From Streptomyces xanthophaeus (GTDB lineage: Bacteria > Actinomycetota > Actinomycetes > Streptomycetales > Streptomycetaceae), in the NCBI RefSeq assembly GCF_030440515.1, contig NZ_CP076543.1, positions 4,059,501 through 4,123,500 on the forward strand: a DNA stretch of 64,000 nucleotides, in the 5' to 3' direction. Position numbers and translations under genes: made by a program. A model generated the notes under the pieces. It did no database searches, was not told the DNA's origin, and was given only the letters and a program-made list of their open reading frames with translations. Positions 54,860 to 63,706 of the stretch are shown here, one piece after another. Each line of letters opens with the position of its first letter. Position 1 is the stretch's first letter.

Positions 54860-57800
54860 TCAGTACCTGCGGCGGTGCGCCGGCAGGCCCATGAAATCGG
54901 ACAGCTCCTCGGCGGCCGCCCGGTGCCGGGCAGCGGCCGCCGCATCACCGAGCGCCTCGGCCGCCGCGGCGAGGCCCACCAGCGCGGACGCCTCCTCCGC
55001 CCGGAAGCTCATCGGCGCCGCGATCTTGTGGGCGTGGCCGTGCAGGGCGAGCGCGACCTCGTGCTCCCCCCACAGCAGGTGGAGCTGGCCCAGGACGTTC
55101 TCGACCTTCGCGAGCCGGATCGGGGCCCCGCTCGTGCGCCCGAGCACCAGGGAGCGCTCGGCGAAGGCACGCGCCTGCACCGCGTCGCCCCGCTCGTGCG
55201 CGATCTGGGCGGACAGTGCCAGCACCAGGGCGACGTCCCCCGGCGACCTGGTCTCGTCGCACAGGTCCCGGGCCCGCTCGAGGCTGGCGTCCGCCTCGGC
55301 GAACTCACCGAGGCCCACCTGGGCGAAGGCCAGATCGGTCAGGGCCACGATCTCGTTGCTGCGGTAACCGAGGTCACGGTCGATCTCGATCGCCCGACGG
55401 GCGACCTCCGCCGCTTCCGGGAAGCGGCCCCACCGCTCGTACAGCGTGCTGAGGATGGTCAGGCTCTCCGACTCCGCACGCGGATTGCCCAGTTCCTGGG
55501 CCATCGAGACGGACCGCTCCACCAGCGGTAAGGCCTCCTCGTACCGGCCGAGCATCGACATCAGCAGCCCGATGGTCGATTCGCTGTTCGCCTCGGTGTG
55601 CCGGTCCCCGGCCCGGATCGCCGTGTCGCGCGCCTCCCTGGCCACCTCCAGTCCCTCCTCGAAGCGGCCCAGCTTCCAGCAGGCGGCGCCCAGGTTGGCC
55701 AGGCTGATGCCGAGGAGCGCGGGATCGTCGAGCCGGCGGGCCGCGGCCACCGCGAGGTGCCCGACGCTCCAGAACTCGTCGAGCTGTCCGTGCGTGTGCA
55801 GGTGGAAGCCGACGTTGCGGCTCAGGCAGGCCGCGTACCGGTCGTGGCCGAACCGCTCGGCCAGGGACACGGCCGCCAGCAGCCCGGCCTGTTCCCGGTC
55901 GAACCAGCTCAGGGCCTGCTCGGTGTCCCGGAAGGACGGCCGTTCGCCCTGGTACGGCGGGATACCGGTGGGCCGGCGTTCACGGCTGGGGAACAGCACC
56001 TCGCAGGCGGCGTCCGAGGTCGTCAGGTAGTAGCCGAGCAGCCGCTCGACCGCCGCCGCGTCGTCGTCCGCCGTCGCCGGGCCCCGCAGACTCTGCGCGA
56101 AACTGCGCACCAGGTCGTGGAAGGTGTAGAGGCCGATGTCGGGCTGCTGGACCAGGTGGACGTCGAGCAGGAACTCCAGGGCGTCCTCGGCGTCGCGGAC
56201 GGCGGTGCCGAGGAGCGCCGCCGCCGAGTGGACGTCCGTCCCTGCGCACGGGTACAGGCTGAGGATGCGGAACGCGGTCCGGTACTCCTCGTCCATCGCC
56301 AGGTACGACAGACGCAGGGTCGCCGCGACGCTGCGGTCCCCCGAACTCAGCTCGTCCATCCGGCGTTTCTCGTCACGCAGCCGCTCGACCAGATAACGCA
56401 CCGTCCAGCGCGGCCTGTTGCGCAGCCGGGCGGTCGCGATCCGCAGCGCCAGCGGCAGGTGCCCGCACAGCTCGGCCAGTTCGGCGGAGGCCGCCGGCTC
56501 GGCGGCCACCCGGGTGGTGCCGAGGGTCTCCGCCATCAGGCTGGTGCTGTCCTCGGGCTCCATCATCCCGATGGACACCCACTCGACGCCGTCGAGGTCC
56601 AGCAGCCGCCCGCGGCTGGTGATCAGGGCGAGACAGCCGGGCGAGGCCGGCAGCAGGGGCCTGATCTGCGCCGCGTCGACCGCGTTGTCGAACAGGAGCA
56701 GCATCCGCCGGCCGTCCAGCTTCGACCGCCACAGGGCGGTGCGCCCCTCCAGGTCCTCGGGAATCCGGTCGCCCGGGGTACCGAGGGTCCGCAGCAGGCC
56801 GTCGAGCGCGGCGGTGGGCGTCACGGGCTCGCGGCCCGGGGTGAATCCGTGCAGGTCGATGTGGAGCTGCCCGTCGGGATACCGGCCGGCCAGCCGGTGT
56901 GCGGCGCGCACGGCCAGGGTGGTCTTGCCCATGCCGCCCATGCCGTCGATGGCCACGATCCGGGCGTACCGCTCGCCGCCCCGGCTCTCGTCCTGCACAT
57001 AGTCGAAGAGCTCGGCGAGCTCCTTGGCACGGCCGGTGAAGTCGGGCAGGTCGTACGGCAGGGTGCACGGGGCGTCGGCCGGCGCGAGGCGCGTTCCCGG
57101 CTCTCCTTCCCGGACCGGTTCCGTACGGGCCGGGGGCTCGGCGGCCGCGCCCTCGGCGGCCGCGGGAACGGGAACGGCCGGTTCGGGCAGCGGCTCCACG
57201 GGGGCCGCCGGCCCGGGCACCGGTCGTACGGGCGCGGAGGGCACCGGCGCCGGCCGTTCGGGCGCGGCCAGTTCGGGGCTGTCCCGCAGGATCGCCTCGT
57301 ACAGCTTGGCCAGCCGGGGGCCCGGGTCGATCCCGAGCTCGTCCACGAGCAGCTCGCGGACCTCTCCGTACTCCTTGAGCGCCTCGGCCTGGCGCCCGGA
57401 TCGGTACAGGGCGAGCATCAGCTGGCCGCGCAGGGTCTCCCGCAGCGGGTGCTGGGTGATCAGGGCCCGCAGGCCGGAGATGAGTTCACCGCTCTCGCCC
57501 AGTGCGAGGCTCAGGTCGAAGAACTGCTCGGCTGCGGCCAGCCGGCGCTCCTCCAGTGCGATCGCCGCGGCCTCGATCACCGGTCCGCCGGTACCGGACA
57601 GGACCGAGCCCCGCCACAGTGCGAGGGCGGACCGCAGTGCCTCGGCGGCCTCGGACCGCGCGCCTTCCCGCAGCGCCTGGCCCGCCGCCCTGGTGAGCGT
57701 GTCGAACTCCAGCAGGTCGACCTGGTCGTCCGCCACCACCACGCGGTATCCCGGCCCGTCGGTGGCGATCACCTCGGTGCCGGTGGGTATGCGCCGCCGC

Positions 57801-58066
57801 AGGTCGGCGACGGCCTTGCGGACCTGGTGCGCCGCGGTCACCGGCGGGTCCTTCTCCCAGGTCGCCTCGACGAGGCGGGCCACGGGCACCACCCGGCCGG
57901 CTTCGAGCAGCAGGACGCACAGGACCCGTTCCTGGATCGCTCCCCCCAGCCTCAGCCGTACCTCTCCGAACCATCCCTCAAGCGATCCGAGCACGTTGAA
58001 GCGCAGCCTGCCCCCCACAGGGTCCACGCTTCGTCTTTCCCCGGATTCCGCATCCGCCCCCGGCAT
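54860..58066 (-). CDS. AfsR/SARP-type regulator with NB-ARC and TPR domains
   Basis: This is a 1068-residue regulator with AfsR architecture. Its OmpR-like DNA-binding domain is at about 20-110 (LVEATWEKDPPVTAAHQVRK), the bacterial transcriptional activation domain is at about 118-260, and a Pro/Ala linker follows to about 340. The STAND/NB-ARC ATPase (about 345-620) has the P-loop GMGGMGKTTLAVRAA (about 373), Walker B MLLLFDNAVD and sensor LALITSRGRL. C-terminal TPR repeats (about 720-1040) follow. Such proteins activate antibiotic clusters. It is divergent from a second STAND regulator across a palindrome. Confidence 0.92.
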   Translation of the reverse strand: MPGADAESGERRSVDPVGGRLRFNVLGSLEGWFGEVRLRLGGAIQERVLCVLLLEAGRVVPVARLVEATWEKDPPVTAAHQVRKAVADLRRRIPTGTEVIATDGPGYRVVVADDQVDLLEFDTLTRAAGQALREGARSEAAEALRSALALWRGSVLSGTGGPVIEAAAIALEERRLAAAEQFFDLSLALGESGELISGLRALITQHPLRETLRGQLMLALYRSGRQAEALKEYGEVRELLVDELGIDPGPRLAKLYEAILRDSPELAAPERPAPVPSAPVRPVPGPAAPVEPLPEPAVPVPAAAEGAAAEPPARTEPVREGEPGTRLAPADAPCTLPYDLPDFTGRAKELAELFDYVQDESRGGERYARIVAIDGMGGMGKTTLAVRAAHRLAGRYPDGQLHIDLHGFTPGREPVTPTAALDGLLRTLGTPGDRIPEDLEGRTALWRSKLDGRRMLLLFDNAVDAAQIRPLLPASPGCLALITSRGRLLDLDGVEWVSIGMMEPEDSTSLMAETLGTTRVAAEPAASAELAELCGHLPLALRIATARLRNRPRWTVRYLVERLRDEKRRMDELSSGDRSVAATLRLSYLAMDEEYRTAFRILSLYPCAGTDVHSAAALLGTAVRDAEDALEFLLDVHLVQQPDIGLYTFHDLVRSFAQSLRGPATADDDAAAVERLLGYYLTTSDAACEVLFPSRERRPTGIPPYQGERPSFRDTEQALSWFDREQAGLLAAVSLAERFGHDRYAACLSRNVGFHLHTHGQLDEFWSVGHLAVAAARRLDDPALLGISLANLGAACWKLGRFEEGLEVAREARDTAIRAGDRHTEANSESTIGLLMSMLGRYEEALPLVERSVSMAQELGNPRAESESLTILSTLYERWGRFPEAAEVARRAIEIDRDLGYRSNEIVALTDLAFAQVGLGEFAEADASLERARDLCDETRSPGDVALVLALSAQIAHERGDAVQARAFAERSLVLGRTSGAPIRLAKVENVLGQLHLLWGEHEVALALHGHAHKIAAPMSFRAEEASALVGLAAAAEALGDAAAAARHRAAAEELSDFMGLPAHRRRY

Positions 58067-58122
58067 CGGACATCCACCCCCAAATGAACAAGACCCCTGG
58101 CCAGGTCATGTCAGCCGGATCA

Positions 58123-58137
58123 TAGGGGTTACCCCTA
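58123..58137. promoter_or_regulatory. Palindrome between two divergent STAND regulator genes
   Basis: TAGGGGT-T-ACCCCTA is a perfect 7-bp inverted repeat with a 1-nt centre, in the 174-bp gap between the AfsR-type gene and the helix-turn-helix/NB-ARC gene. It is a candidate operator for one of them. Confidence 0.55.
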
Positions 58138-58240
58138 GCAGGCGGTAAGCATCCGGTAGCAGATCAGGAAGGGCGACACGGACAGTTCATGGGCGGCCCG
58201 GAGCAGGCAGCACACGGAGCGAGTACCGAAGGAGCAGGCT

Positions 58241-59719
58241 GTGGGAAGACTGGAGAGACCACTGGCCCCCGATGCCGGACCAGTCACCGCGTTCGCCCGG
58301 GAGTTGCGCAGGCTGCGGACCGCGGCCGGCAGTCCCGGCTACCGCGACATGGCCACCCGGGCCATGTTCTCCGCGTCCGTGCTCTCCGACGCGGCCGCCG
58401 GATACCGCCTCCCGACCCTTCAGGTGGCCCTCGCCTTCGCCGAGGCCTGTGGCGGTGACCGCGCCACCTGGGAGCGCCGCTGGCACGAGGCGGCGCGCGC
58501 CGACGGGGACGACGGAACCGCCCGTCCGGCGGTCAAAGCCGTGCAGCAGCACCAGGAGAACGAGCTGCGCGCGGCCGACGTACGCGCCGTGCTGCCGCCC
58601 CCGGCACAGCTGCCGATGGAGGCTCATCCCCTGGTGGGACGGCGTGAGCTGCTCCAGCGGGCGCGGGCTCTGACCGCCCCCTCGTTCGGCGGGCAGCGCC
58701 CCGCGGCGCCCTTGGTGATCAGCGGTCAGGTGGGTGTGGGCAAGACGGCCTTCGCCCTGCGGCTCGCCCACGAACTCGCCGTGAACCTGCCCGACGGGCA
58801 GCTCTACGCGAACCTCGACCCGGCCGCCGACGGCCGCAAGGACGCCGCCGGGATCGCGGGCGGTTTCCTGGAGGCGCTCGGTATCCCCACCGACCGGATC
58901 CCGAACGATCCCGGTCAGAGAATTGGCCTGTACCGATCGCTCCTCAACCGGCGGCGGCTGCTCGTGGTGCTGGACGGCGTCCAGCACGAGCGGCAGATCC
59001 GGGAACTTCTCATCGCGGCGCCCGAGAGCCGCATCATCATCACCAGCCGATCGCGGCTACTGGGCCTCGACGGAATTGGCCGGATCCGGCTCCCCGCACT
59101 GGACCGCGACGAGTCGATGGAGCTGCTCGCGCAGCTTCTCGGCGGCGACCGGGTCGGTACCGAGCCGCGCGCCTGCCTGCGCCTCGCCGACGCGTGCGGG
59201 GACCTGCCGCTGGCGCTCAACCTCGCCGGCCGGCGCATCGCGGCCCGCCCCGAGTGGATGCTCCAGGACTCCGTGTCCGAGCTGCTCGGGGACGGGCCGG
59301 GCGGCCACGACGGGCCCGCAGGTGAGCGGGCCCCCGGCCGCTTCCTGGGCCGGCTGCAGATCGGGGACGACGCGCTGACCGGCCGCCTCGACAGCGCCTA
59401 CCGGCTGCTGACCCCGTGGGCGCGGCTGATGCTGCGCCAGTTCGCCGGATCCGACAACCCGCCCTCCGTGGACAACGTGGTGTACGAGTCCGCGGACGCG
59501 CTCGCCATGCTGGTGGAGCGGTCCGCCCAGCCGGTGGAGGACCTCCTCGAACGGCTCCTCGACGCGGGGCTGCTCGACCACTCCGACCTGCCGGGGCAGT
59601 ACGGACTGACGCCGATGGCCCGGGCGTACGCGCTGACGCAGCCGGACCCCACGGAGGAGGACCCGGCGTCCGCGCCCGCGGCGGCGCGGGGCCAGGCGCA
59701 CGCGCGGCAGTCGGGGTAG
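58241..59719 (+). CDS. Helix-turn-helix NB-ARC (STAND) regulator
   Basis: This is a 492-residue protein. The N-terminal Xre-like helix-turn-helix (about 15-75) shows FARELRRLRTAAGSPGYRDM and LPTLQVALAFAEACGGD. The NB-ARC ATPase (about 128-400) has the P-loop SGQVGVGKTAFALRLAHEL (about 160), Walker B LLVVLDGVQ and RIIITSRSRLLGL. A short winged-helix/helical C-terminal part follows; no TPR array is present. GTG 58241 has AGGAG six bases upstream. It may respond to a ligand by ATP-driven assembly and control adjacent biosynthetic genes. Confidence 0.87.
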   Translation: MGRLERPLAPDAGPVTAFARELRRLRTAAGSPGYRDMATRAMFSASVLSDAAAGYRLPTLQVALAFAEACGGDRATWERRWHEAARADGDDGTARPAVKAVQQHQENELRAADVRAVLPPPAQLPMEAHPLVGRRELLQRARALTAPSFGGQRPAAPLVISGQVGVGKTAFALRLAHELAVNLPDGQLYANLDPAADGRKDAAGIAGGFLEALGIPTDRIPNDPGQRIGLYRSLLNRRRLLVVLDGVQHERQIRELLIAAPESRIIITSRSRLLGLDGIGRIRLPALDRDESMELLAQLLGGDRVGTEPRACLRLADACGDLPLALNLAGRRIAARPEWMLQDSVSELLGDGPGGHDGPAGERAPGRFLGRLQIGDDALTGRLDSAYRLLTPWARLMLRQFAGSDNPPSVDNVVYESADALAMLVERSAQPVEDLLERLLDAGLLDHSDLPGQYGLTPMARAYALTQPDPTEEDPASAPAAARGQAHARQSG

Positions 59720-59745
59720 GCCCGGCGCCCGGGGGCTCCTGGCGG

Positions 59746-60723
59746 TCAGGCCGCGTGGGTGATCGTGACGTAGAGGTGCTCGTCGAGGATCTTGGCGAGG
59801 GACACCCCGGGCCGGCCGATCTCGGCGCACAGCGCCGCCTCGCCGAGACCGCCGCCCTCCTCCAGCGCCGCACGCGCCCAGCTCCGGCCGAGCTCCAGGT
59901 GACGGGCGAAGGCGGCCCCGTCCCGGACCCCGTGCAGCCGCTGCGCGATGGCCGCGTCCCACGGCATGACCGAGTCGGGCCGCAGTGCGTACAGCGCCTT
60001 GGCCGCGGCGGTCGGGCCGAGGCTGCGGCGGCCGATCGGCAGCGCCGCCAGCTCCTCGTAGGCGGCGGCGAACCGGGAGATCTCCCGTGGGGTGAGCCGG
60101 GCCAGCGGTGCGTGCGCCAGGGTGTGCCGCTCCCACCACGCGGCGAGCCCCTCGCCGAAGGTGTCGGGCTCGCCCTCGCGCGGGTAACGGATGCGGCAGC
60201 CCCAGGAGTTCAGCCAGCGGTGCAGAGCGCTGCGGTGCGCGGCGAGCGAGAGGTCCAGGGCGTGGCCGGTCTCCTCGCGCAGCGCCTGCCAGCTGCGGTC
60301 CACGCCCGCGAAGCCGTTGAACACCTCGGCCGAGGAACGGAGTTCGGGCAGGGACGGCGCGGGCGGGAGCGGCGGCGCGGTCGGCGGATCCAGGTGGGCG
60401 CGGGCGACCTTCGCGGGCACCACCATCCGCCAGGCCTCGGTGACCAGCTCCGTCAGCTCCTCGTGGTCCAGGGCTCCGAGGCGGGCCTCGGCCCAGTTGA
60501 AGCGCAGATCGGACTCCCGGGGCAGGAAGAACTTCTCCGGTTCGGCGGCGACGAGCGCCGCCCGTTCCTCCTTGGGGAAGGCGAAGCCCAGTTCGCTCTC
60601 GTCCCGGGAGAGGGCGAGGTAGACGATGCTGCCGATCCGGAACTTCACCCGGTCACGGACCAGGTGCTCCTCGGTCCTCGGCAGGCCCATCGCGAGCCGC
60701 CGTACGTCGTCCACCGTTGCCAC
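59746..60723 (-). CDS. MmcQ/YjbR-domain protein with C-terminal extension
   Basis: This is a 325-residue protein. The N-terminal YjbR/MmcQ DNA-binding-like domain (1-115) shows VRRLAMGLPRTEEHLVRDRV and LVTEAWRMVVPAKVA. A second region (about 130-320) of unknown function has SLGPTAAAKALYALRPDSVM then PWDAAIAQRLHG, a pattern seen in uncharacterised helix-hairpin-helix-like proteins. GTG 60723 has AGGGAG six bases upstream. It is last gene of the operon at the right edge, 29 bp after the FAD oxidase. The link to the pathway is only positional. Confidence 0.72.
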   Translation of the reverse strand: MATVDDVRRLAMGLPRTEEHLVRDRVKFRIGSIVYLALSRDESELGFAFPKEERAALVAAEPEKFFLPRESDLRFNWAEARLGALDHEELTELVTEAWRMVVPAKVARAHLDPPTAPPLPPAPSLPELRSSAEVFNGFAGVDRSWQALREETGHALDLSLAAHRSALHRWLNSWGCRIRYPREGEPDTFGEGLAAWWERHTLAHAPLARLTPREISRFAAAYEELAALPIGRRSLGPTAAAKALYALRPDSVMPWDAAIAQRLHGVRDGAAFARHLELGRSWARAALEEGGGLGEAALCAEIGRPGVSLAKILDEHLYVTITHAA

Positions 60724-60752
60724 TGCCCGCTCCCTGCGCATCCGGCCGCCGC

Positions 60753-61898
60753 TCACAGTCCCGCGAGCTGCGGGGTGTGGACGTCCAGCGGTGGCCCGTC
60801 GAGCGCACCGAGGCCGATCGGCGACGGAGTCCTGCCGATCAGCCGGTCGGCCAGCGACCGTGCGATGAGCGGCGCGAACTTGAAGGATGTGCCACCGCAG
60901 GCCGCGTACGCGAATCCCGCGCCGCCCAGGCCGACCAGCAGCGGGCCGCCCGTCGGCGAGAAGGCCGAGTAGTAGGCGTCCTTGGCCGCCGTGACCCAGG
61001 CCGGGCCGAAGCCGGGGAGGATGTCCGCGAACTCCTTCTCCAGCCTGCGCTGCCAGTACGGGTCGGTGGCGTAGTCGCTGATCGCGTCCACCACCCGGCA
61101 GGCGGTGGCCGAGGTCAGCTTGAGGGCCGTGCCCGCCACCGGCGGGATCAGCCAGGCTCCGCCCGCGGTGCCGAGGGCCGGTATGGCCGGAGTGGCCGCC
61201 CAGGCCTGCGACTGCTGCCGGGGCACCCGGCAGTAGAGGAGGGACTGCCGGTACAGGGTGAGCTGCTCGGAGACGCTCTGCGGCAGCAGGTCCCGGGACC
61301 AGGGGCCCACGGCCACCAGGACCGCGTCGCTGCGCAGCACCCGCCCGTCCACCAGCCGTACGCTGCCGCTCTCGCCGTCGACGGCGGTCACGGCCCGGTG
61401 CTCGATCAGCTCGATGCCCCGCTGCCACTTCAGCCAGCCGACGCAGGCGGCGAGGACCCGTTCGGCGAGCAGTACGCCCGCCTCGTCCTCCAGTACCGCG
61501 CCGAGGCCGCCGCCCACGTGCAGGTGCGGATAGCGGTCGGCCAGGCCGGCCGCCGTCAGTTCCCGGGCGTGGCCGCCGGCGTCGGCGAGCATCGCCGCCG
61601 CGTCGGCCGCGGCCGCGGGCGGCAGGACGGTGAGAGAGCCGACCTGCTCGTAGAACCGCGTCAGGAACAGTTCCTCCAGTTCGACCCAGCGGCGGTGCGC
61701 ACGCAGTGCGGCCGCCGTGGCCTGCGGGTCCGACGGGTGCAGGGCCCGCAGGATCCGGTGCTGGTCGAAAGAGGTGGCTCTGCTGTGCGGGATGGGGCCT
61801 TGGTCCACGACCGTGACCTTGTGTCCGTCGAGCACGCACTCGACCGCCGTGAGCAGGGCGATCACTCCGCCGCCCACTACCGTCACCCTCGTCGACAT
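60753..61898 (-). CDS. FAD-dependent amino acid oxidase-like enzyme (DAO family)
   Basis: This is a 381-residue flavoenzyme of the D-amino acid oxidase/sarcosine oxidase superfamily. The ADP-binding motif VTVVGGGVIALLTAVECVLD is at the N-terminus. The middle catalytic part contains LLYCRVPRQQSQAW, and a C-terminal GGPLLVGLGGAGFAYAACGG holds the flavin. The superfamily oxidises C-N bonds of amino acids or N-methyl amines. ATG 61898 is six bases after GGGAGG. It lies between an ATP-grasp ligase and a YjbR protein gene, so its substrate may be the ligase product or a precursor. Confidence 0.83.
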   Translation of the reverse strand: MSTRVTVVGGGVIALLTAVECVLDGHKVTVVDQGPIPHSRATSFDQHRILRALHPSDPQATAAALRAHRRWVELEELFLTRFYEQVGSLTVLPPAAAADAAAMLADAGGHARELTAAGLADRYPHLHVGGGLGAVLEDEAGVLLAERVLAACVGWLKWQRGIELIEHRAVTAVDGESGSVRLVDGRVLRSDAVLVAVGPWSRDLLPQSVSEQLTLYRQSLLYCRVPRQQSQAWAATPAIPALGTAGGAWLIPPVAGTALKLTSATACRVVDAISDYATDPYWQRRLEKEFADILPGFGPAWVTAAKDAYYSAFSPTGGPLLVGLGGAGFAYAACGGTSFKFAPLIARSLADRLIGRTPSPIGLGALDGPPLDVHTPQLAGL

Positions 61899-61934
61899 CA
61901 CACACCTCCCTTCAGTTTTCGTATGGCCGACGGG

Positions 61935-63197
61935 TCAGCTGTCGAGGACGATCGTGGTCAGTGCAGCCGCCTTGGCGAGGGACTCCTCGCAGCTCAGGAA
62001 GTCGTCTCCGGCGCAGATCAGGTTGGCGTACCGGCTGAGGTAGCCCTCGGGCGGCAGCAGGAGCGTCGTCCCGGGCGCCACCATCACGTTCGTCTCCAGC
62101 AGCCCCGGTACGTCCGAGGGGGCGGGTACGTCGACCGAGCGGACCGTGCCGTTCTCCGGCGGGTACAGGAAGCGGATCCCCACGGTGCGGGACTCGGCCG
62201 GGGTCCACTCGGGGCGGACGCCGGCAGCCACTTCGGCGGCCAGTTCCCCGGGCTCCACACCGGTGGCGAGGCTGCCGAGGTAGGGGATGAGGTCGCCGCC
62301 GAGGCGGGCGTTCACCTCGATGATCACCGGGCCGCGGGTGGTGAGCTTCACCTCGGTGTGCGTGATCCCGTAGCCGATGCCCAGCTCCCGGTGGGCGTCG
62401 CGGAGGACGCCCAGCAGCTCCTCGTCGGCGAGCAGCGGGTCGGTGGCGCTGACCACGTGGCCGGTCTCCTCGAAGTAGGGCGCGAGGCCCACTTCCTTGT
62501 GCGCGAGGAAGAGCGGGGTCCAGGCACCGTCGAAGACGACGCCGTCGATGCTGATCTCGGGGCCCATGACGCACTCCTCGACCAGCACCCCGCCCTCGTA
62601 GTCGCTGTTCCCGCCGCGGCTGGCGGCGTCGGCGACCTCGAAGGCCGTACGGATCCCGTCGGGGCCGTCGACCCGTATGACGCCGATGCTCGCGCCCATG
62701 CCGCGGGGCTTGAGGACGACCGGGTAGCCGAAGGAGTCGGCCGTGGCCAGGGCCGTCTCCGCGTCGGTCACGTAGGCGAAGTGCGGCTGGGGCAGTCCGG
62801 CGGCGGTCAGCAGCTGCCGGGTGTTGTGCTTGTTGCGGCAGTTGTCGGCGCCGCGGGAGGTCAGCCCCGGCAGTCCGAGCCGCTCGGCTATCAGGGCGGT
62901 GGTCACCACGAGCGTCTCGTCGTAGCTGAACACGCCGACCACGCGGTGCTCGGCGGCCACCGCCTCGGCGGCTTCCACCAGGCCTTCCGTGTCGGGTACC
63001 AGGCGTTCGCGGTCGAGCAGTTCCACCGTGGTGGAGCCCAGTACGTACTGCTCCTGCCAGGTGGGATCCGCGGCGTCCAGGATCCAGATCGGGCGGCGAC
63101 GGGCGGCGCCGGCGAGCAGGTACTCGCGGTAGGCGCGCTGTCCGCTGCCGACCAGGATCACCACGCCGTCGTCGGTCGGGCTGGTGTCATCAGTCAT
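61935..63197 (-). CDS. ATP-grasp carboxylate-amine ligase-like enzyme
   Basis: This is a 420-residue ATP-grasp protein. The pre-ATP-grasp domain (1-110) has VILVGSGQRAYREYLLAG. The ATP-binding domain (about 115-310) has NKHNTRQLLTAAGLPQP, YPVVLKPRGMGASIGVIRVD, GGVLVEECVMGPEISIDGVV and the metal/catalytic stretch GPVIIEVNARLGGDLIPYL. The C-terminal domain (about 320-420) is of the biotin-carboxylase-like kind. This group includes dipeptide and amino acid ligases of natural-product clusters. ATG 63197 has GAGG eight bases upstream; GTG 63206 overlaps the ybaK stop. Confidence 0.87.
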   Translation of the reverse strand: MTDDTSPTDDGVVILVGSGQRAYREYLLAGAARRRPIWILDAADPTWQEQYVLGSTTVELLDRERLVPDTEGLVEAAEAVAAEHRVVGVFSYDETLVVTTALIAERLGLPGLTSRGADNCRNKHNTRQLLTAAGLPQPHFAYVTDAETALATADSFGYPVVLKPRGMGASIGVIRVDGPDGIRTAFEVADAASRGGNSDYEGGVLVEECVMGPEISIDGVVFDGAWTPLFLAHKEVGLAPYFEETGHVVSATDPLLADEELLGVLRDAHRELGIGYGITHTEVKLTTRGPVIIEVNARLGGDLIPYLGSLATGVEPGELAAEVAAGVRPEWTPAESRTVGIRFLYPPENGTVRSVDVPAPSDVPGLLETNVMVAPGTTLLLPPEGYLSRYANLICAGDDFLSCEESLAKAAALTTIVLDS

Positions 63198-63202
63198 CTT
63201 CG

Positions 63203-63706
63203 TCACCTCGCGGAGTGGGTCAGGACCCGGTCGCCGGCCGTCGCGATCGCCGCGAGCTGCGGCTGGGCGATGGCCAGGTAGTCGGGGGTGGACAGGGCCA
63301 CGGAGCGGTCCAGGCGGGCCGCGTTGAAATAGATCTCTTCGGTGAGGATCAGGCCCTCGTCGACGACGAGGTGCAGATCGGGGTGGAAGCTGAGCGGCAT
63401 CACCGTGCCGCAGACGCTGCCGGCCAGGCGCTCGGCGATCTCGGGCGTGGCGAACGCCGTCCGCCCGCCGCCGAACAGGGCGCCGACCGCCTCCAGGTCG
63501 ACCTGCCGGTCACCGGGGACCACCGCGAGCACGTACTTGCCGACCCGCTTGGTGATGCTCACGCGGACGACGATGCACTTGGCGGCCTGCTCCAGCGGGT
63601 GGCCGCGCAGCACGCTCGCCAGGTCCGTGCGGCCCTCGGCGGGGTGGTCGATCAGCCGGTAGCGGGCCTGGTGCCCGTCGAGGTGGTCGAGCAGCCTCTG
63701 GTACAT
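63203..63706 (-). CDS. YbaK/EbsC (ProX) family aminoacyl-tRNA deacylase
   Basis: This is a 167-residue trans-editing-domain protein. Family landmarks are YRLIDHPAEGRTDLASVLRG, EQAAKCIVVRVSI, KYVLAVVPGDRQVDLEAVGA (with the catalytic Lys in KCIVV) and GTVMPLSFHPDLHLVVDE. YbaK/ProX proteins hydrolyse mischarged aminoacyl-tRNAs. ATG 63706 overlaps the upstream stop (TGATG). Placement inside a ligase/oxidase operon suggests a guard against a toxic or non-proteinogenic amino acid made by the pathway; that is inference. Confidence 0.85.
   Translation of the reverse strand: MYQRLLDHLDGHQARYRLIDHPAEGRTDLASVLRGHPLEQAAKCIVVRVSITKRVGKYVLAVVPGDRQVDLEAVGALFGGGRTAFATPEIAERLAGSVCGTVMPLSFHPDLHLVVDEGLILTEEIYFNAARLDRSVALSTPDYLAIAQPQLAAIATAGDRVLTHSAR

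Noticed and set aside
59746..61905. A 719-codon minus-strand frame joining the YjbR protein to the oxidase region
   Set aside because: The upstream part is an out-of-frame shadow of the oxidase gene; the YjbR protein starts at GTG 60723 behind its own AGGGAG.
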